From Stutzerimonas stutzeri (lineage in GTDB: Bacteria > Pseudomonadota > Gammaproteobacteria > Pseudomonadales > Pseudomonadaceae): a stretch of 64,000 nt of DNA. A program made the position numbers and the translations under genes. The stretch spans positions 62,001 to 126,000 of the forward strand of contig DDVX01000007.1 of the NCBI GenBank assembly GCA_002345575.1, in the 5' to 3' direction. Position 1 is the stretch's first letter, and each line of letters starts with the position of its first letter. Positions 17,700-28,345 of the stretch are shown here, piece after piece. The notes below the pieces were generated by a model. It saw nothing but the letters and a program-made list of their open reading frames with translations. It was not told the DNA's origin and ran no database searches.

Positions 17700-18719
17700 A
17701 TGCGACTGTCCCCGCTCAATCAGCGTCGTTTCGCCCTGTTCAAATCCCATAAACGCGGCTGGTGGTCGCTGTGGCTGTTTCTCGCACTCTTCGTGCTCAG
17801 CCTCGGCGCGGAACTGGTGGCCAACGACAAACCCATCGTCGTGCGCTTCGATGGGGAGTGGTTTTTCCCGGTCTTCAAGCGCTACCCGGAAACCCGTTTC
17901 GGTGGCGAGTTTCCCCTGCAAGCCAACTACAAAAGCCCTTACATCCAGGAATTGATCGAGGAAAAGGATGGCTGGATGATCTGGCCACCCATCCCTTTCA
18001 GCTATTCCAGCATCAACTATGACCTGCAAGTACCGGCCCCCGGCCCGCCCTCGGCAATCAACTGGCTGGGCACCGACGACCAGGGCCGCGACGTGCTTGC
18101 CCGCGTTATTTACGGCTTTCGTATCTCCGTGTTGTTTGCCCTTACGCTGACCCTGATCAGCTCGGTCATCGGCGTAATAGCCGGAGCTTTGCAAGGCTTC
18201 TACGGGGGCTGGGTCGATCTGGTCGGCCAGCGGGTACTGGAAATATGGTCAGGGTTGCCGGTGCTCTATCTGCTCATCATCCTCGCCAGCTTCGTGCAGC
18301 CAAACTTCTGGTGGCTGCTGGGCATCATGTTGCTGTTCTCCTGGATGAGTCTGGTGGACGTCGTGCGCGCCGAATTCCTGCGCGGGCGCAACCTCGAATA
18401 CGTGCGCGCCGCGCGAGCGCTGGGCATGGGCAACGGCGCGATCATGTTCCGCCACATCCTGCCCAACGCCATGGTCTCGACCATGACCTTCATGCCCTTC
18501 ATCCTCACTGGCGCTATTGGCACCCTGACGGCGCTGGATTTCCTCGGGTTCGGTTTGCCGCCCGGTGCGCCCTCGCTTGGTGAGCTGGTGGCTCAAGGTA
18601 AGTCGAATTTGCAGGCGCCCTGGCTGGGCATCAGTGCATTTATGGTTCTGGCGATCATGCTGAGTCTGCTGGTGTTCATCGGCGAGGCCGCTCGCGATGC
18701 CTTTGACCCAAGGAAATGA
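17700..18719 (+). CDS. yejE: Peptide ABC transporter permease YejE
   Basis: 339 residues of the DppC/OppC family. An N-terminal membrane segment (WWSLWLFLALFVLSLGAEL) precedes a long periplasmic insertion, as is usual in YejE, and the conserved WLGTDDQGRDVLARVIYGFR motif is near residues 121-140. The EAA loop is LEYVRAARALGMGNGAIMFR. It starts one base after the yejB stop and is followed by yejF after 1 bp, so the operon continues without a gap. Confidence 0.95.
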   Translation: MRLSPLNQRRFALFKSHKRGWWSLWLFLALFVLSLGAELVANDKPIVVRFDGEWFFPVFKRYPETRFGGEFPLQANYKSPYIQELIEEKDGWMIWPPIPFSYSSINYDLQVPAPGPPSAINWLGTDDQGRDVLARVIYGFRISVLFALTLTLISSVIGVIAGALQGFYGGWVDLVGQRVLEIWSGLPVLYLLIILASFVQPNFWWLLGIMLLFSWMSLVDVVRAEFLRGRNLEYVRAARALGMGNGAIMFRHILPNAMVSTMTFMPFILTGAIGTLTALDFLGFGLPPGAPSLGELVAQGKSNLQAPWLGISAFMVLAIMLSLLVFIGEAARDAFDPRK

Positions 18720-18720
18720 A

Positions 18721-20358
18721 ATGGCCGAGAACCTGATAGAAGTACGTGATCTGGCCGTCGAGTTTGTCACGCTGGACAGAACACAGCGGGTGGTAGAAGG
18801 CGTCAGTTTCGATATCCGCAAAGGCGAGACCCTGGCATTGGTAGGCGAAAGCGGTTCGGGCAAGTCGGTGACCGCACATTCAATCCTGCGCCTGCTGCCC
18901 TATCCGCTTGCCAGACACCCAGCAGGCGAAATCCGCTATGCCGGCGAAGACCTGCTCAAGGCGGACGAGAAACGCATGCGGCAGATACGTGGCAATCGCA
19001 TCGCCATGGTCTTTCAGGAGCCCATGACGTCACTGAATCCACTGCACACAATCGGCAACCAGATCAATGAAGTGCTGCAGCTGCACAAGGGCCTGAGGGG
19101 CAAGGCGGCCAGCGCCCGCACTCTGGAACTGCTGGAGCTGGTAGGTATACCGGAGCCGGAAAAACGCATTCGTGCCTATCCACACGAGCTCTCCGGTGGG
19201 CAGCGCCAGCGTGTGGTGATCGCCATGGCGCTGGCCAACGAGCCCGAGCTGCTGATCGCCGACGAGCCGACTACGGCGCTGGATGTCACGGTACAGCTGA
19301 AAATCCTCGAGCTGCTCAAGGATTTACAGACACGTCTGGGCATGTCCCTGCTGCTGATCAGCCATGATCTCAACCTGGTCCGGCGCATCGCACATCGCGT
19401 ATGTGTCATGCAGAGCGGTCGTGTCGTCGAACAGGCAGCATGCGAAGAATTGTTTCACCGACCGCAGCATCCCTATACTCAGGAATTGCTCGCTGCCGAG
19501 CCCAGCGGAGACCCGGCGCCGGCCCAGCCTGCGCCACCTCTGCTAGAGGTACAGGACTTGCGGGTCTGGTTTCCGATCAAGAAGGGCTTGTTGCGGCGCA
19601 CGGTGGACCATATCAAAGCCGTCGATGGCGTCAGCTTCAGCCTGCCCAAGGGGCAGACACTGGGAATTGTCGGCGAAAGCGGCTCCGGCAAATCCACACT
19701 TGGACTGGCAATCCTGCGTTTGCTTGCAAGTCGTGGCGAGATACGTTTTCAGGACCGGTCGCTGGAAAATATGTCCCAGCGCGCGGTACGCCCACTGCGG
19801 CGACAGATGCAGGTGGTATTTCAGGACCCTTTCGGCAGCCTCAGCCCACGCATGTCGGTTGGCCAGATCGTTGGTGAAGGTCTGGATATTCATGGCATGG
19901 GCAACGCCGAGGAGCAGGCACAGGCGATCATCGATGCGCTGGTCGAGGTGGGGCTCGATCCTGAAAGTCGTCACCGCTACCCCCACGAGTTTTCCGGGGG
20001 CCAGCGACAGCGGATCGCCATCGCCAGAGCCTTGGTGCTCAAGCCTGAGCTGATTCTGCTTGATGAGCCGACTTCGGCTCTGGATAGAACCGTACAACGG
20101 CAGGTTGTGGAGCTATTACGCTCACTGCAGGCCAAGTACAACCTGACCTACCTGTTCATCAGCCATGACCTGGCGGTGGTACGGGCGCTGAGCCATCAGA
20201 TGATAGTGGTCAGGCATGGGAAAGTAGTTGAACAGGGAGCGGCCGAAGCTATCTTTGCCGCCCCCCAACATCCGTATACACAGCAGCTGCTGGAGTCTGC
20301 ATTCATGACGACGACAGCTGAACAACCAGAAGAGGGACAAGCACATGGGTTTTCTTAG
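18721..20358 (+). CDS. yejF: Peptide ABC transporter ATPase YejF (two fused ATP-binding domains)
   Basis: 545 residues containing two complete ABC ATPase domains. Walker A GESGSGKS occurs twice (near 42 and near 324); signature motifs are LSGGQRQRV and FSGGQRQRI; Walker B segments are LLIADEPTTALD and LILLDEPTSALD. Each domain ends with the oligopeptide-transporter C-terminal segment (HPYTQELL, HPYTQQLL). It energises YejBE. The ATG at 18721 is used; an upstream in-frame start would overlap yejE. The 3' end overlaps fabI by 14 bp. Confidence 0.96.
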   Translation: MAENLIEVRDLAVEFVTLDRTQRVVEGVSFDIRKGETLALVGESGSGKSVTAHSILRLLPYPLARHPAGEIRYAGEDLLKADEKRMRQIRGNRIAMVFQEPMTSLNPLHTIGNQINEVLQLHKGLRGKAASARTLELLELVGIPEPEKRIRAYPHELSGGQRQRVVIAMALANEPELLIADEPTTALDVTVQLKILELLKDLQTRLGMSLLLISHDLNLVRRIAHRVCVMQSGRVVEQAACEELFHRPQHPYTQELLAAEPSGDPAPAQPAPPLLEVQDLRVWFPIKKGLLRRTVDHIKAVDGVSFSLPKGQTLGIVGESGSGKSTLGLAILRLLASRGEIRFQDRSLENMSQRAVRPLRRQMQVVFQDPFGSLSPRMSVGQIVGEGLDIHGMGNAEEQAQAIIDALVEVGLDPESRHRYPHEFSGGQRQRIAIARALVLKPELILLDEPTSALDRTVQRQVVELLRSLQAKYNLTYLFISHDLAVVRALSHQMIVVRHGKVVEQGAAEAIFAAPQHPYTQQLLESAFMTTTAEQPEEGQAHGFS

Positions 20359-21139
20359 CGGCAAGCGCATCCTGATCGTTGGCGTTGCCAGCAAACTTTC
20401 GATCGCCTCCGGCATCGCTGCGGCCATGCACCGCGAAGGCGCCGAGCTGGCGTTCACCTATCAGAACGAGAAGCTCAAGGGCCGTGTCGAAGACTTCGCC
20501 GCTGGCTGGGGCTCGGGCCCGGAGCTGTGCTTCCCGTGCGATGTAGCCAATGACGATGACATCGTCCGGGTCTTTGAAGAGCTGGGCAAAAAGTGGGATG
20601 GCTTGGACGGCATCGTGCATTCGGTTGGTTTTGCACCGGGCGATCAGCTCGATGGCGACTTCACCGAAGTCACTACACGTGACGGCTTCAAGATCGCCCA
20701 CGACATCAGCGCCTATAGCCTGGTGGCCCTGGCCAAGGCTGGTCGCCCGATGATGAAAGGCCGCAATGGCTGCGTTTTGACCCTGACCTATCTGGGCGCC
20801 GAGCGCACCATGCCCAACTACAACGTGATGGGCATGGCCAAGGCCAGTCTTGAGGCAGGTGTCCGCTACCTGGCCGGCAGCCTTGGTCCGGAAGGCACTC
20901 GTGTCAACGCAGTCTCCGCCGGCCCGATCCGCACCCTCGCTGCCTCCGGCATCAAGAGCTTTCGCAAGATGCTCGCCGCCAACGAGAAGCAGACTCCGCT
21001 GCGCCGTAATGTAACTATTGAAGAGGTCGGCAACGCTGGCGCCTTCCTCTGCTCGGATCTCGCATCCGGTATCAGTGGAGAAATCCTCTATGTCGATGGC
21101 GGCTTCAACACCACCGCCATGGGCGCTATCGAAGACTGA
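20345..21139 (+). CDS. fabI: Enoyl-[acyl-carrier-protein] reductase (NADH), FabI
   Basis: 264 residues of the SDR fold. It reduces trans-2-enoyl-ACP in the last step of each fatty-acid elongation cycle. The cofactor motif GVASKLSIASGIA is at 13-25, the catalytic Tyr at 159 in the YNVMGMAK segment with Lys at 166, and a second conserved Tyr at 149, matching the FabI Tyr-x6-Lys signature. It is a triclosan-target type enzyme. The start lies inside the end of yejF, and a bidirectional terminator follows. Confidence 0.97.
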   Translation: MGFLSGKRILIVGVASKLSIASGIAAAMHREGAELAFTYQNEKLKGRVEDFAAGWGSGPELCFPCDVANDDDIVRVFEELGKKWDGLDGIVHSVGFAPGDQLDGDFTEVTTRDGFKIAHDISAYSLVALAKAGRPMMKGRNGCVLTLTYLGAERTMPNYNVMGMAKASLEAGVRYLAGSLGPEGTRVNAVSAGPIRTLAASGIKSFRKMLAANEKQTPLRRNVTIEEVGNAGAFLCSDLASGISGEILYVDGGFNTTAMGAIED

Positions 21140-21170
21140 TCCTCGCCAAACCCGCCAGGGACGGCAGGCC

Positions 21171-21199
21171 AAAAAAACCGCACTCAGGTGCGGTTTTTT
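21171..21199. terminator. Bidirectional intrinsic terminator between fabI and ppiD
   Basis: Stem CCGCAC/GTGCGG with loop TCAG, flanked by seven A on the left and six T on the right, so it can end transcription of fabI (plus) and ppiD (minus). Confidence 0.9.
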
Positions 21200-21251
21200 G
21201 TGCCTGCAATCCGGGCGTTCGCATGCAAACACCCGGATCAATCGATGCCTA

Positions 21252-23102
21252 TTAGAAGGTCTCGATCTTGGCTTCGGCGTGCTGCATTTCACGGTAGGCC
21301 GCGAAATCCTGCTGACCACTGCGCGAAGCCAGGAAACGCCGATAGCTCTGCTTGTCCTGTTCGGAAAGCTCGGCACCCGGCTCGCTGACACCGTCCAGGC
21401 GAATGACAACGAAGTCACCATTATCCAGGCGAACGCTGCCATAGCTCGGTTTGTCATCTGCTGGGCGTGGCAGACGGAACACTTGCTGCAGCACCGCAGG
21501 CTCAACGCCTTCCTGGTTGCGCGAGGCGGCCTCGCTGGCTTGCCACTGTTCCTCAACCTGCTCACCGCCACGCAGTGCACTCAGCAGGCGCTCACCCTCT
21601 TCGCTCGCCTTCTCGGCCGCCTTGCCCTGCTGCAGCTGGGCAATGATGCCCTCTTTAACCGTATCGAACGGCAGCACTTCAGGTTGCAGGTGCTGCTTGA
21701 CGCGCACGACTACGGTCGTGTCCGGATCCAGTTCGATAATGCTGCTGTTAGCTCCATCAACCAGGACCTCATCACTGAATGCAGTCTGGATGACCTGACG
21801 GTTGGAGGCGATACCGCTGCCTCCTTCACGACCGAAGGCCTCGGTGGTCTGCACAGTCAGCCCCAGTTCCTGAGCGGGCTGGGCCAGATCCGAGGACTCG
21901 AAAGCATAGTCTTCCAGCTGCTTGCTGACTTCCACGAAGCGCTGCTCGACCTGTTGCGTTTTCAGCTCACGTACCAGCTCTGGCTTTAGGCTTTCCAGCG
22001 CCGGTACTTCGGGCGACTGTATGCCCAACAGCTTGATCAGGTGCCAGCCGAATTCCGAACGTATCGGCTCCGATACCTGATCCTGTGCCAGATCATAGAG
22101 CGCATCTTCGAAGTCAGGGTCGTAAACACCGGGACCCGCAAAACCCAGATCACCACCCTCACCAGCGGAACCGGGGTCCTCTGAGAACTCTTTGGCCAGC
22201 TTCGCGAAATCCTCACCTGCAGCCAAGCGCTGTGCAATCTCCTCAATCTTCGCCTTCGCTTCAGCGTCGCTGGAGCTGTCCGACTCGATGAGGATATGTG
22301 CAGCACGGCGCTGTTGTGCCAGGTTTGCAATACGTTGCTGATACAGGGTTTCGATCTGCTCATCGGTGACATCGACTTGATCGAAGAAAGACTCCTTGCT
22401 CAGCAGGATGTAATCCAGGACCACCTGTTCGGGCGAGCGGAAGCGCTCTGCATTCTGCTCGTAGTATTCACGGGCCTGCTGCTCGCTTACCTCAACCCCT
22501 GCGCTATCAGCCGGCACCGTAACAATCGAAAAATCACGGGTTTGCTGCTCAAGGCGTGCAAAATTCTGGATCTGCTCGTCAGTGACGAAACCGGAAGCGC
22601 CGATACCAGCTTGGAGCTGGCCTACCACCATTTCCCGGCGAAGCAGCTCGCGGAATTGCAGTCGTGTGTAGCCCAACTGCTGGATAAACTGGTCGAAACG
22701 GCCGGCGTTGAACACGCCATCAACGGCAAATTCCGGCGTTTGCAGAATCAGCTGGTCAAGGGCGGTATCGGAGAAAGCAAAATCAGCCTTGCGCGCGCCT
22801 TGCAGCAACAGGGCTTGGTCGATCAGCCCACGCAGGGAGGCTTCACGCACCAGCCGATCATCCAACAACGAAGCATCAAACTCCCCACCCAGTTGCTGAA
22901 CCAGTTGGCGGCGCTGCATATTCATTGCTTGATTGAGGTCGTCCAGCGAAATCTCCTCGCCGTTGACCTCAGCAGCATTACGGCTATTGCCAGCGCTATT
23001 GAAAATGGCTTCAAAGCCCGTGAGCGCCAGCAGCATGACGATGATGCCGATGATGGTTTTGGCAATCCAGCCTTGTGAATTGTCCCTGATATTCTGAAGC
23101 AT
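21252..23102 (-). CDS. ppiD: Periplasmic folding chaperone PpiD
   Basis: 616 residues. An N-terminal cytoplasmic tail and single membrane anchor (residues 12-30, IAKTIIGIIVMLLALTGF) are followed by a SurA-like chaperone region and a parvulin domain around 265-350 (AAHILIESDSSSD, DPGSAGEGGDLGF). PpiD sits at the SecYEG exit and assists newly exported outer-membrane proteins; its isomerase activity is generally weak. It follows hupB on the same strand with an intervening terminator, the standard lon-hupB-ppiD order. Confidence 0.96.
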   Translation of the reverse strand: MLQNIRDNSQGWIAKTIIGIIVMLLALTGFEAIFNSAGNSRNAAEVNGEEISLDDLNQAMNMQRRQLVQQLGGEFDASLLDDRLVREASLRGLIDQALLLQGARKADFAFSDTALDQLILQTPEFAVDGVFNAGRFDQFIQQLGYTRLQFRELLRREMVVGQLQAGIGASGFVTDEQIQNFARLEQQTRDFSIVTVPADSAGVEVSEQQAREYYEQNAERFRSPEQVVLDYILLSKESFFDQVDVTDEQIETLYQQRIANLAQQRRAAHILIESDSSSDAEAKAKIEEIAQRLAAGEDFAKLAKEFSEDPGSAGEGGDLGFAGPGVYDPDFEDALYDLAQDQVSEPIRSEFGWHLIKLLGIQSPEVPALESLKPELVRELKTQQVEQRFVEVSKQLEDYAFESSDLAQPAQELGLTVQTTEAFGREGGSGIASNRQVIQTAFSDEVLVDGANSSIIELDPDTTVVVRVKQHLQPEVLPFDTVKEGIIAQLQQGKAAEKASEEGERLLSALRGGEQVEEQWQASEAASRNQEGVEPAVLQQVFRLPRPADDKPSYGSVRLDNGDFVVIRLDGVSEPGAELSEQDKQSYRRFLASRSGQQDFAAYREMQHAEAKIETF

Positions 23103-23155
23103 GCATCCCCCAAGAGTCAGCTGCGCGAAGTCATTGCAGCACGGGTGGAAACCGG

Positions 23156-23187
23156 AAAAAAGAAAGGCGCATCCGGGGATGCGCCTT
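23156..23187 (-). terminator. Terminator downstream of hupB
   Basis: 10-bp perfect stem AAGGCGCATC/GATGCGCCTT with a 4-nt loop at 23164-23187. On the minus strand it is followed by TTCTTTTTT. It separates hupB from ppiD. Confidence 0.85.
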
Positions 23188-23306
23188 CTCGGAGCTTTGG
23201 AGCAGCGGAGCTTGAGTTCAAGCCCGACTACAACAGGCGTGGCCTTAGGAGTAACCGCTCCAAGGCCGGGTCAGAGCGAACTGACAACCAGCCGGATCGA
23301 AAGCGC

Positions 23307-23579
23307 TTAGTTGACCGCGTCTTTCAGAGCCTTGCCAGCCTTGAAACCCGGGATCTTGGCTGCAGCGATGTCGATCGGCTTGCCAGTTTGCGGGTTGCGG
23401 CCAGTGCGTGCAGCGCGCTCCTTGACAGCAAAAGTACCGAAACCAACCAGCACCACGGAATCACCAGCTTTCAGTGCACCAGTGACGGATTCAATCACTG
23501 CATCCAGCGCGCGGCCGGCAACAGCTTTCGGGATATCAGCAGATGCGGCGATGGCATCAATCAGTTCCGACTTGTTCAC
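23307..23579 (-). CDS. hupB: DNA-binding protein HU-beta
   Basis: 90 residues from the GTG at 23579, the exact HU length; an open frame extends 18 codons further upstream but lacks HU homology, and AGGGGA lies 8 bp before the GTG. Conserved segments are NKSELIDAIAASADIPK at the start, the VLVGFGTF turn and the arm containing GRNPQTGKPI. HU bends and compacts DNA. It is encoded between lon and ppiD as in most gammaproteobacteria, with its own sigma70 promoter. Confidence 0.97.
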   Translation of the reverse strand: MNKSELIDAIAASADIPKAVAGRALDAVIESVTGALKAGDSVVLVGFGTFAVKERAARTGRNPQTGKPIDIAAAKIPGFKAGKALKDAVN

Positions 23580-23668
23580 TCTAAGTCCCCTTATATCTGT
23601 TGAGTTATATCTATAATTTTTTGGTGTAGGCAAAACGGTGCTGAAATGCCAGCGACACGAACGGCCGG

Positions 23669-23698
23669 TTTATATCAAGGGCGCCGAAAATATGTCAA
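23669..23698 (-). promoter_or_regulatory. Sigma70 promoter of hupB
   Basis: On the minus strand TTGACA (23698-23693) and TATAAA (23674-23669) are separated by 18 bp, about 90 bp upstream of the hupB GTG. The -35 is a perfect consensus and the -10 matches five of six. Confidence 0.7.
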
Positions 23699-23712
23699 TA
23701 AAGCCTTTCAGG

Positions 23713-26109
23713 CTAATGCGTGCTGATTCGCTCCTTGGAATCAGTCTCGCGCTTGTCTTCCTTCGCAACGATATCGGGAGCCGCGTCAGGCAAGGGCTCC
23801 GGCGCGTATTGCAGCGCAATTTGGAGGACTTCGTCAATCCACTTCACCGGTTTAATCTGCAAGTCTTGCTTAATATTCTCCGGAATCTCTTTCAGATCAC
23901 GCTGATTCTCTTCAGGAATGATCACCGTGCGGATTCCACCCCGGTGCGCCGCCAGTAGCTTCTCTTTCAGCCCGCCAATGGCCAGCACCTGACCGCGCAG
24001 GGTGATTTCCCCGGTCATGGCGACCTCCGCACGTACCGGAATCTGTGTCAGGGCCGACACCAGCGCCGTACACATACCAATACCGGCACTGGGGCCGTCC
24101 TTTGGCGTGGCACCCTCCGGGACATGTATATGGATGTCCTGCTTCTCGTGGAAGTCCGGTGCAATACCCATGCTGGCAGCGCGACTACGCACGACGGTCA
24201 GCGCGGCGGTAATGGACTCCCCCATCACATCGCCCAGAGAGCCGGTCTTGGTCAGACGGCCTTTGCCGGGCACAACCGCAGCTTCGATCGTGAGCAGCTC
24301 CCCGCCGACCTGGGTCCAGGCCAACCCAGTAACCTGCCCGACCTGATCCTCGAGCTCGGCGAGACCATAGCGGAACTTGCGTACACCCAGGAAGTGCTCA
24401 AGCGAATCGCAGGTGACGGACACCGCGAAACTCTTCTCAGCGGCATGCTCCTTGACTACCTTGCGACAGACCTTCGCTACCTGCCGTTCCAGGCCACGAA
24501 CGCCGGCTTCACGAGTGTAATAACGGATGATGTCGCGTATCGCGTCTTCGTCAAATTTCAGCTCGGCCTTCTTCAGTCCATTGGCCTGCACCTGCTTGGG
24601 TACCAGATAACGAATGGCGATGTTGATCTTCTCGTCCTCGGTATAACCGGGAAGGCGAATCACCTCCATACGGTCGAGCAACGCCGGGGGGATGTTCATC
24701 GAGTTGGCGGTGCAGAGGAACATCACATCCGACAGGTCGTAATCGACCTCCAAATAGTGATCATTGAAATTGTGGTTCTGTTCAGGGTCCAAGACCTCAA
24801 GCAGCGCCGAAGCCGGATCGCCACGCATGTCGTTGCCCATCTTGTCGATCTCATCGAGCAAGAACAGCGGATTACGCACGCCCACCTTGGTCATCTTCTG
24901 AATCAGACGCCCCGGCATCGAGCCAATATAGGTACGTCGATGGCCACGAATCTCTGCCTCGTCACGCACTCCGCCCAGCGCCATGCGGACAAACTTGCGG
25001 TTGGTGGAGCGGGCGATGGACTCAGCCAGAGAGGTTTTACCAACACCCGGCGGGCCTACCAGACAGAGCACCGGCCCTTTGAGCTTCTTCACGCGCTTTT
25101 GCACGGCAAGATATTCGAGGATGCGATCCTTTACCTCTTCAAGCCCATAGTGATCGGCATCGAGCACTTCCTCGGCCTTGGCCAGATCCAGTCGCACCTT
25201 GCTGGTGGCCTTCCACGGCACATTGACCAGCCAGTCAATGTAGGTCCGTACCACCGTGGCCTCAGCTGACATCGGGGACATCTGCTTGAGCTTGTTCAGC
25301 TCGGCTGTCGCCTTGGTATGGGCATCCTTGCTGAGGCCGGCGTTCTCGATGCGTTTTTTCAAATCATCGATTTCGTTGTGACCTTCATCGATGTCGCCCA
25401 GCTCTTTCTGAATGGCCTTCATCTGCTCATTCAAGTAGTACTCGCGCTGGCTGCGCTCCATCTGCTTCTTGACGCGACCGCGTATACGTTTTTCGACCTG
25501 CAGCAGGTCAATCTCCGCGTCGAGCAGCGCCATGACATGTTCAACCCGGGCCGGCAGATCGGTCACTTCTAATATCGACTGCTTCTGCTCGATTTTGAGT
25601 GCCATGTGGGCGGCCATGGTATCCACCAGGCGCGCCGGCTCGTCAATGCTCGCCAGTGATGACAGCACCTCCGAAGGCACCTTCTTTCCGAGTTGAACGT
25701 ATTGTTCGAACTGGCTCAACAGGCTGCGGCTGAAGACTTCCGCTTCACGTGCCTCTATCTCCGCCTCATCGATTAGCGATACCTCTGCGCGGCAGTGGTC
25801 GTCGGCCTCGATAAAACGCTCCATGGTGCCACGCTGCTCGCCTTCAACCAGCACCTTGACGGTTCCGTCCGGCAGTTTGAGCAGTTGCAGCACGGTCGCA
25901 ACCGTGCCTACGCGGTACAGACCGTCTTCGGCCGGATCATCGTCCGCGGGGTTCTTCTGAGCCACCAGCAGAATCTGTTTGTCGCCTGCCATCGCCGACT
26001 CGAGCGCTTCGATGGATTTTTCACGGCCAACGAACAGCGGTATCACCATGTGCGGGTAGACCACGACATCGCGCAGCGGCAAAAGGGGCAATTCGATGGT
26101 TGTCTTCAT
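23713..26109 (-). CDS. lon: ATP-dependent Lon protease
   Basis: 798 residues: N-terminal substrate-binding domain, coiled coil, AAA+ module with Walker A GPPGVGKTS near 352 and Walker B FLLDEIDKM, then the serine-lysine protease domain with catalytic Ser in the PKDGPSAGIG segment near 675 and the Lys in the GGLKEKLLAAHRGG segment. Lon degrades damaged and regulatory proteins in the cytoplasm. It follows clpX on the same strand after 128 bp containing a terminator and a heat-shock-like promoter, and precedes hupB. Confidence 0.98.
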   Translation of the reverse strand: MKTTIELPLLPLRDVVVYPHMVIPLFVGREKSIEALESAMAGDKQILLVAQKNPADDDPAEDGLYRVGTVATVLQLLKLPDGTVKVLVEGEQRGTMERFIEADDHCRAEVSLIDEAEIEAREAEVFSRSLLSQFEQYVQLGKKVPSEVLSSLASIDEPARLVDTMAAHMALKIEQKQSILEVTDLPARVEHVMALLDAEIDLLQVEKRIRGRVKKQMERSQREYYLNEQMKAIQKELGDIDEGHNEIDDLKKRIENAGLSKDAHTKATAELNKLKQMSPMSAEATVVRTYIDWLVNVPWKATSKVRLDLAKAEEVLDADHYGLEEVKDRILEYLAVQKRVKKLKGPVLCLVGPPGVGKTSLAESIARSTNRKFVRMALGGVRDEAEIRGHRRTYIGSMPGRLIQKMTKVGVRNPLFLLDEIDKMGNDMRGDPASALLEVLDPEQNHNFNDHYLEVDYDLSDVMFLCTANSMNIPPALLDRMEVIRLPGYTEDEKINIAIRYLVPKQVQANGLKKAELKFDEDAIRDIIRYYTREAGVRGLERQVAKVCRKVVKEHAAEKSFAVSVTCDSLEHFLGVRKFRYGLAELEDQVGQVTGLAWTQVGGELLTIEAAVVPGKGRLTKTGSLGDVMGESITAALTVVRSRAASMGIAPDFHEKQDIHIHVPEGATPKDGPSAGIGMCTALVSALTQIPVRAEVAMTGEITLRGQVLAIGGLKEKLLAAHRGGIRTVIIPEENQRDLKEIPENIKQDLQIKPVKWIDEVLQIALQYAPEPLPDAAPDIVAKEDKRETDSKERISTH

Positions 26110-26166
26110 AAAAATTCAGCTCTACGTCGGCCATACGGCAGTAAACGGGAAAGACCATGCCGGCTA

Positions 26167-26195
26167 AGATGAGGGCACGTTGGGCAAAAAACAAG
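26167..26195 (-). promoter_or_regulatory. Possible sigma32 (RpoH) promoter of lon
   Basis: On the minus strand CTTGTTT (26195-26189) and CCTCATCT (26174-26167) are 14 bp apart, resembling the heat-shock consensus CTTGAAA/CCCCATnT. lon is a known RpoH target. Match is partial. Confidence 0.4.
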
Positions 26196-26210
26196 GATGA
26201 GGCGGAAATG

Positions 26211-26234
26211 CAAAGGGGCCTTTCGGCCCCTTTG
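26211..26234 (-). terminator. Terminator after clpX
   Basis: 10-bp GC-rich stem CAAAGGGGCC/GGCCCCTTTG with a 4-nt loop, beginning 4 bp after the clpX stop. Confidence 0.8.
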
Positions 26235-26237
26235 TTA

Positions 26238-27518
<1,281 letters not shown>

Positions 27519-27616
27519 TCGATCGATCCAATCGGGAAGGCTTGAAACACAAGATGAAGGCATTCATGGGCTTTTTCAAGCCCATGCACTAGCCGGATAT
27601 CGCAAGAGCAGCGTGA

Positions 27617-28255
27617 TCAGACCGCCAGTTGGCGCCGGGTCAGAACCTGATCGATCAGCCCGTACTTGACGGCCTCCTCGCCACTCATGAAGTTGTCGCG
27701 GTCGGTGTCGCGGGAAATCACTTCCATAGGCTGGCCGGTATGCTCGGACATGACCTTGTTCAGACGCTCGCGGATTGTGAGTATCTCCCGGGCGTGAATC
27801 TCGATGTCAGAAGCCTGGCCTTGGAACCCACCCAGCGGCTGGTGAATCATCATCCGGGAATGCGGCAGGCAGTAACGCTTGCCCGCAGCACCGCCAGTCA
27901 GCAGCAACGCACCCATACTGCAGGCCTGACCGATACAGATGGTCGAGACGTCCGGCTTGATGAACTGCATGGTGTCGTAGATCGACATACCGGCAGTTAC
28001 CGAGCCGCCTGGCGAGTTGATATACAGATGAATGTCCTTCTCAGGGTTTTCCGCCTCAAGGAACAGCATTTGGGCGACGATCAGGTTAGCCATGTAGTCT
28101 TCGACCTGGCCAACCATGAAGATCACTCGCTCTTTTAGAAGACGAGAATAAATGTCATAGGCGCGCTCACCGCGAGCCGACTGCTCGATGACCATAGGCA
28201 CCAGACCGCCCGCGGCCTGAATATCCGGTGCTTGCATAAACGAATTGCGGGACAT
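27617..28255 (-). CDS. clpP: ClpP, proteolytic subunit of ClpXP
   Basis: 212 residues including a short propeptide. The catalytic Ser is in GQACSMGALLL, the His in LPHSRMMIHQP, and the Asp in RDTDRDNFMS. ClpP forms a barrel of two heptameric rings that degrades polypeptides delivered by ClpX. It lies between tig and clpX; a hairpin upstream (28291-28317) separates it from tig. Confidence 0.98.
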   Translation of the reverse strand: MSRNSFMQAPDIQAAGGLVPMVIEQSARGERAYDIYSRLLKERVIFMVGQVEDYMANLIVAQMLFLEAENPEKDIHLYINSPGGSVTAGMSIYDTMQFIKPDVSTICIGQACSMGALLLTGGAAGKRYCLPHSRMMIHQPLGGFQGQASDIEIHAREILTIRERLNKVMSEHTGQPMEVISRDTDRDNFMSGEEAVKYGLIDQVLTRRQLAV

Positions 28256-28290
28256 GTCCAGCGATACTCCCTAATGTCATGCCTCAAATA

Positions 28291-28317
28291 CATAAGCCAG
28301 CGCGAGGCTGGCTTATG
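28291..28317 (-). terminator. Hairpin between tig and clpP
   Basis: 11-bp perfect stem CATAAGCCAGC/GCTGGCTTATG with a 5-nt loop, 28 bp after the tig stop. The following T-run is poor (TATTTG), so it may attenuate rather than stop transcription. Confidence 0.65.
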
Positions 28318-28345
28318 AAAGATGTACTCGAACGTTTGAAGAAGA

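Noticed and set aside
24124..25269. 381-codon open frame on the plus strand inside lon
   Set aside because: Antisense shadow of the Lon AAA+ and protease domains; no independent motif or ribosome site.
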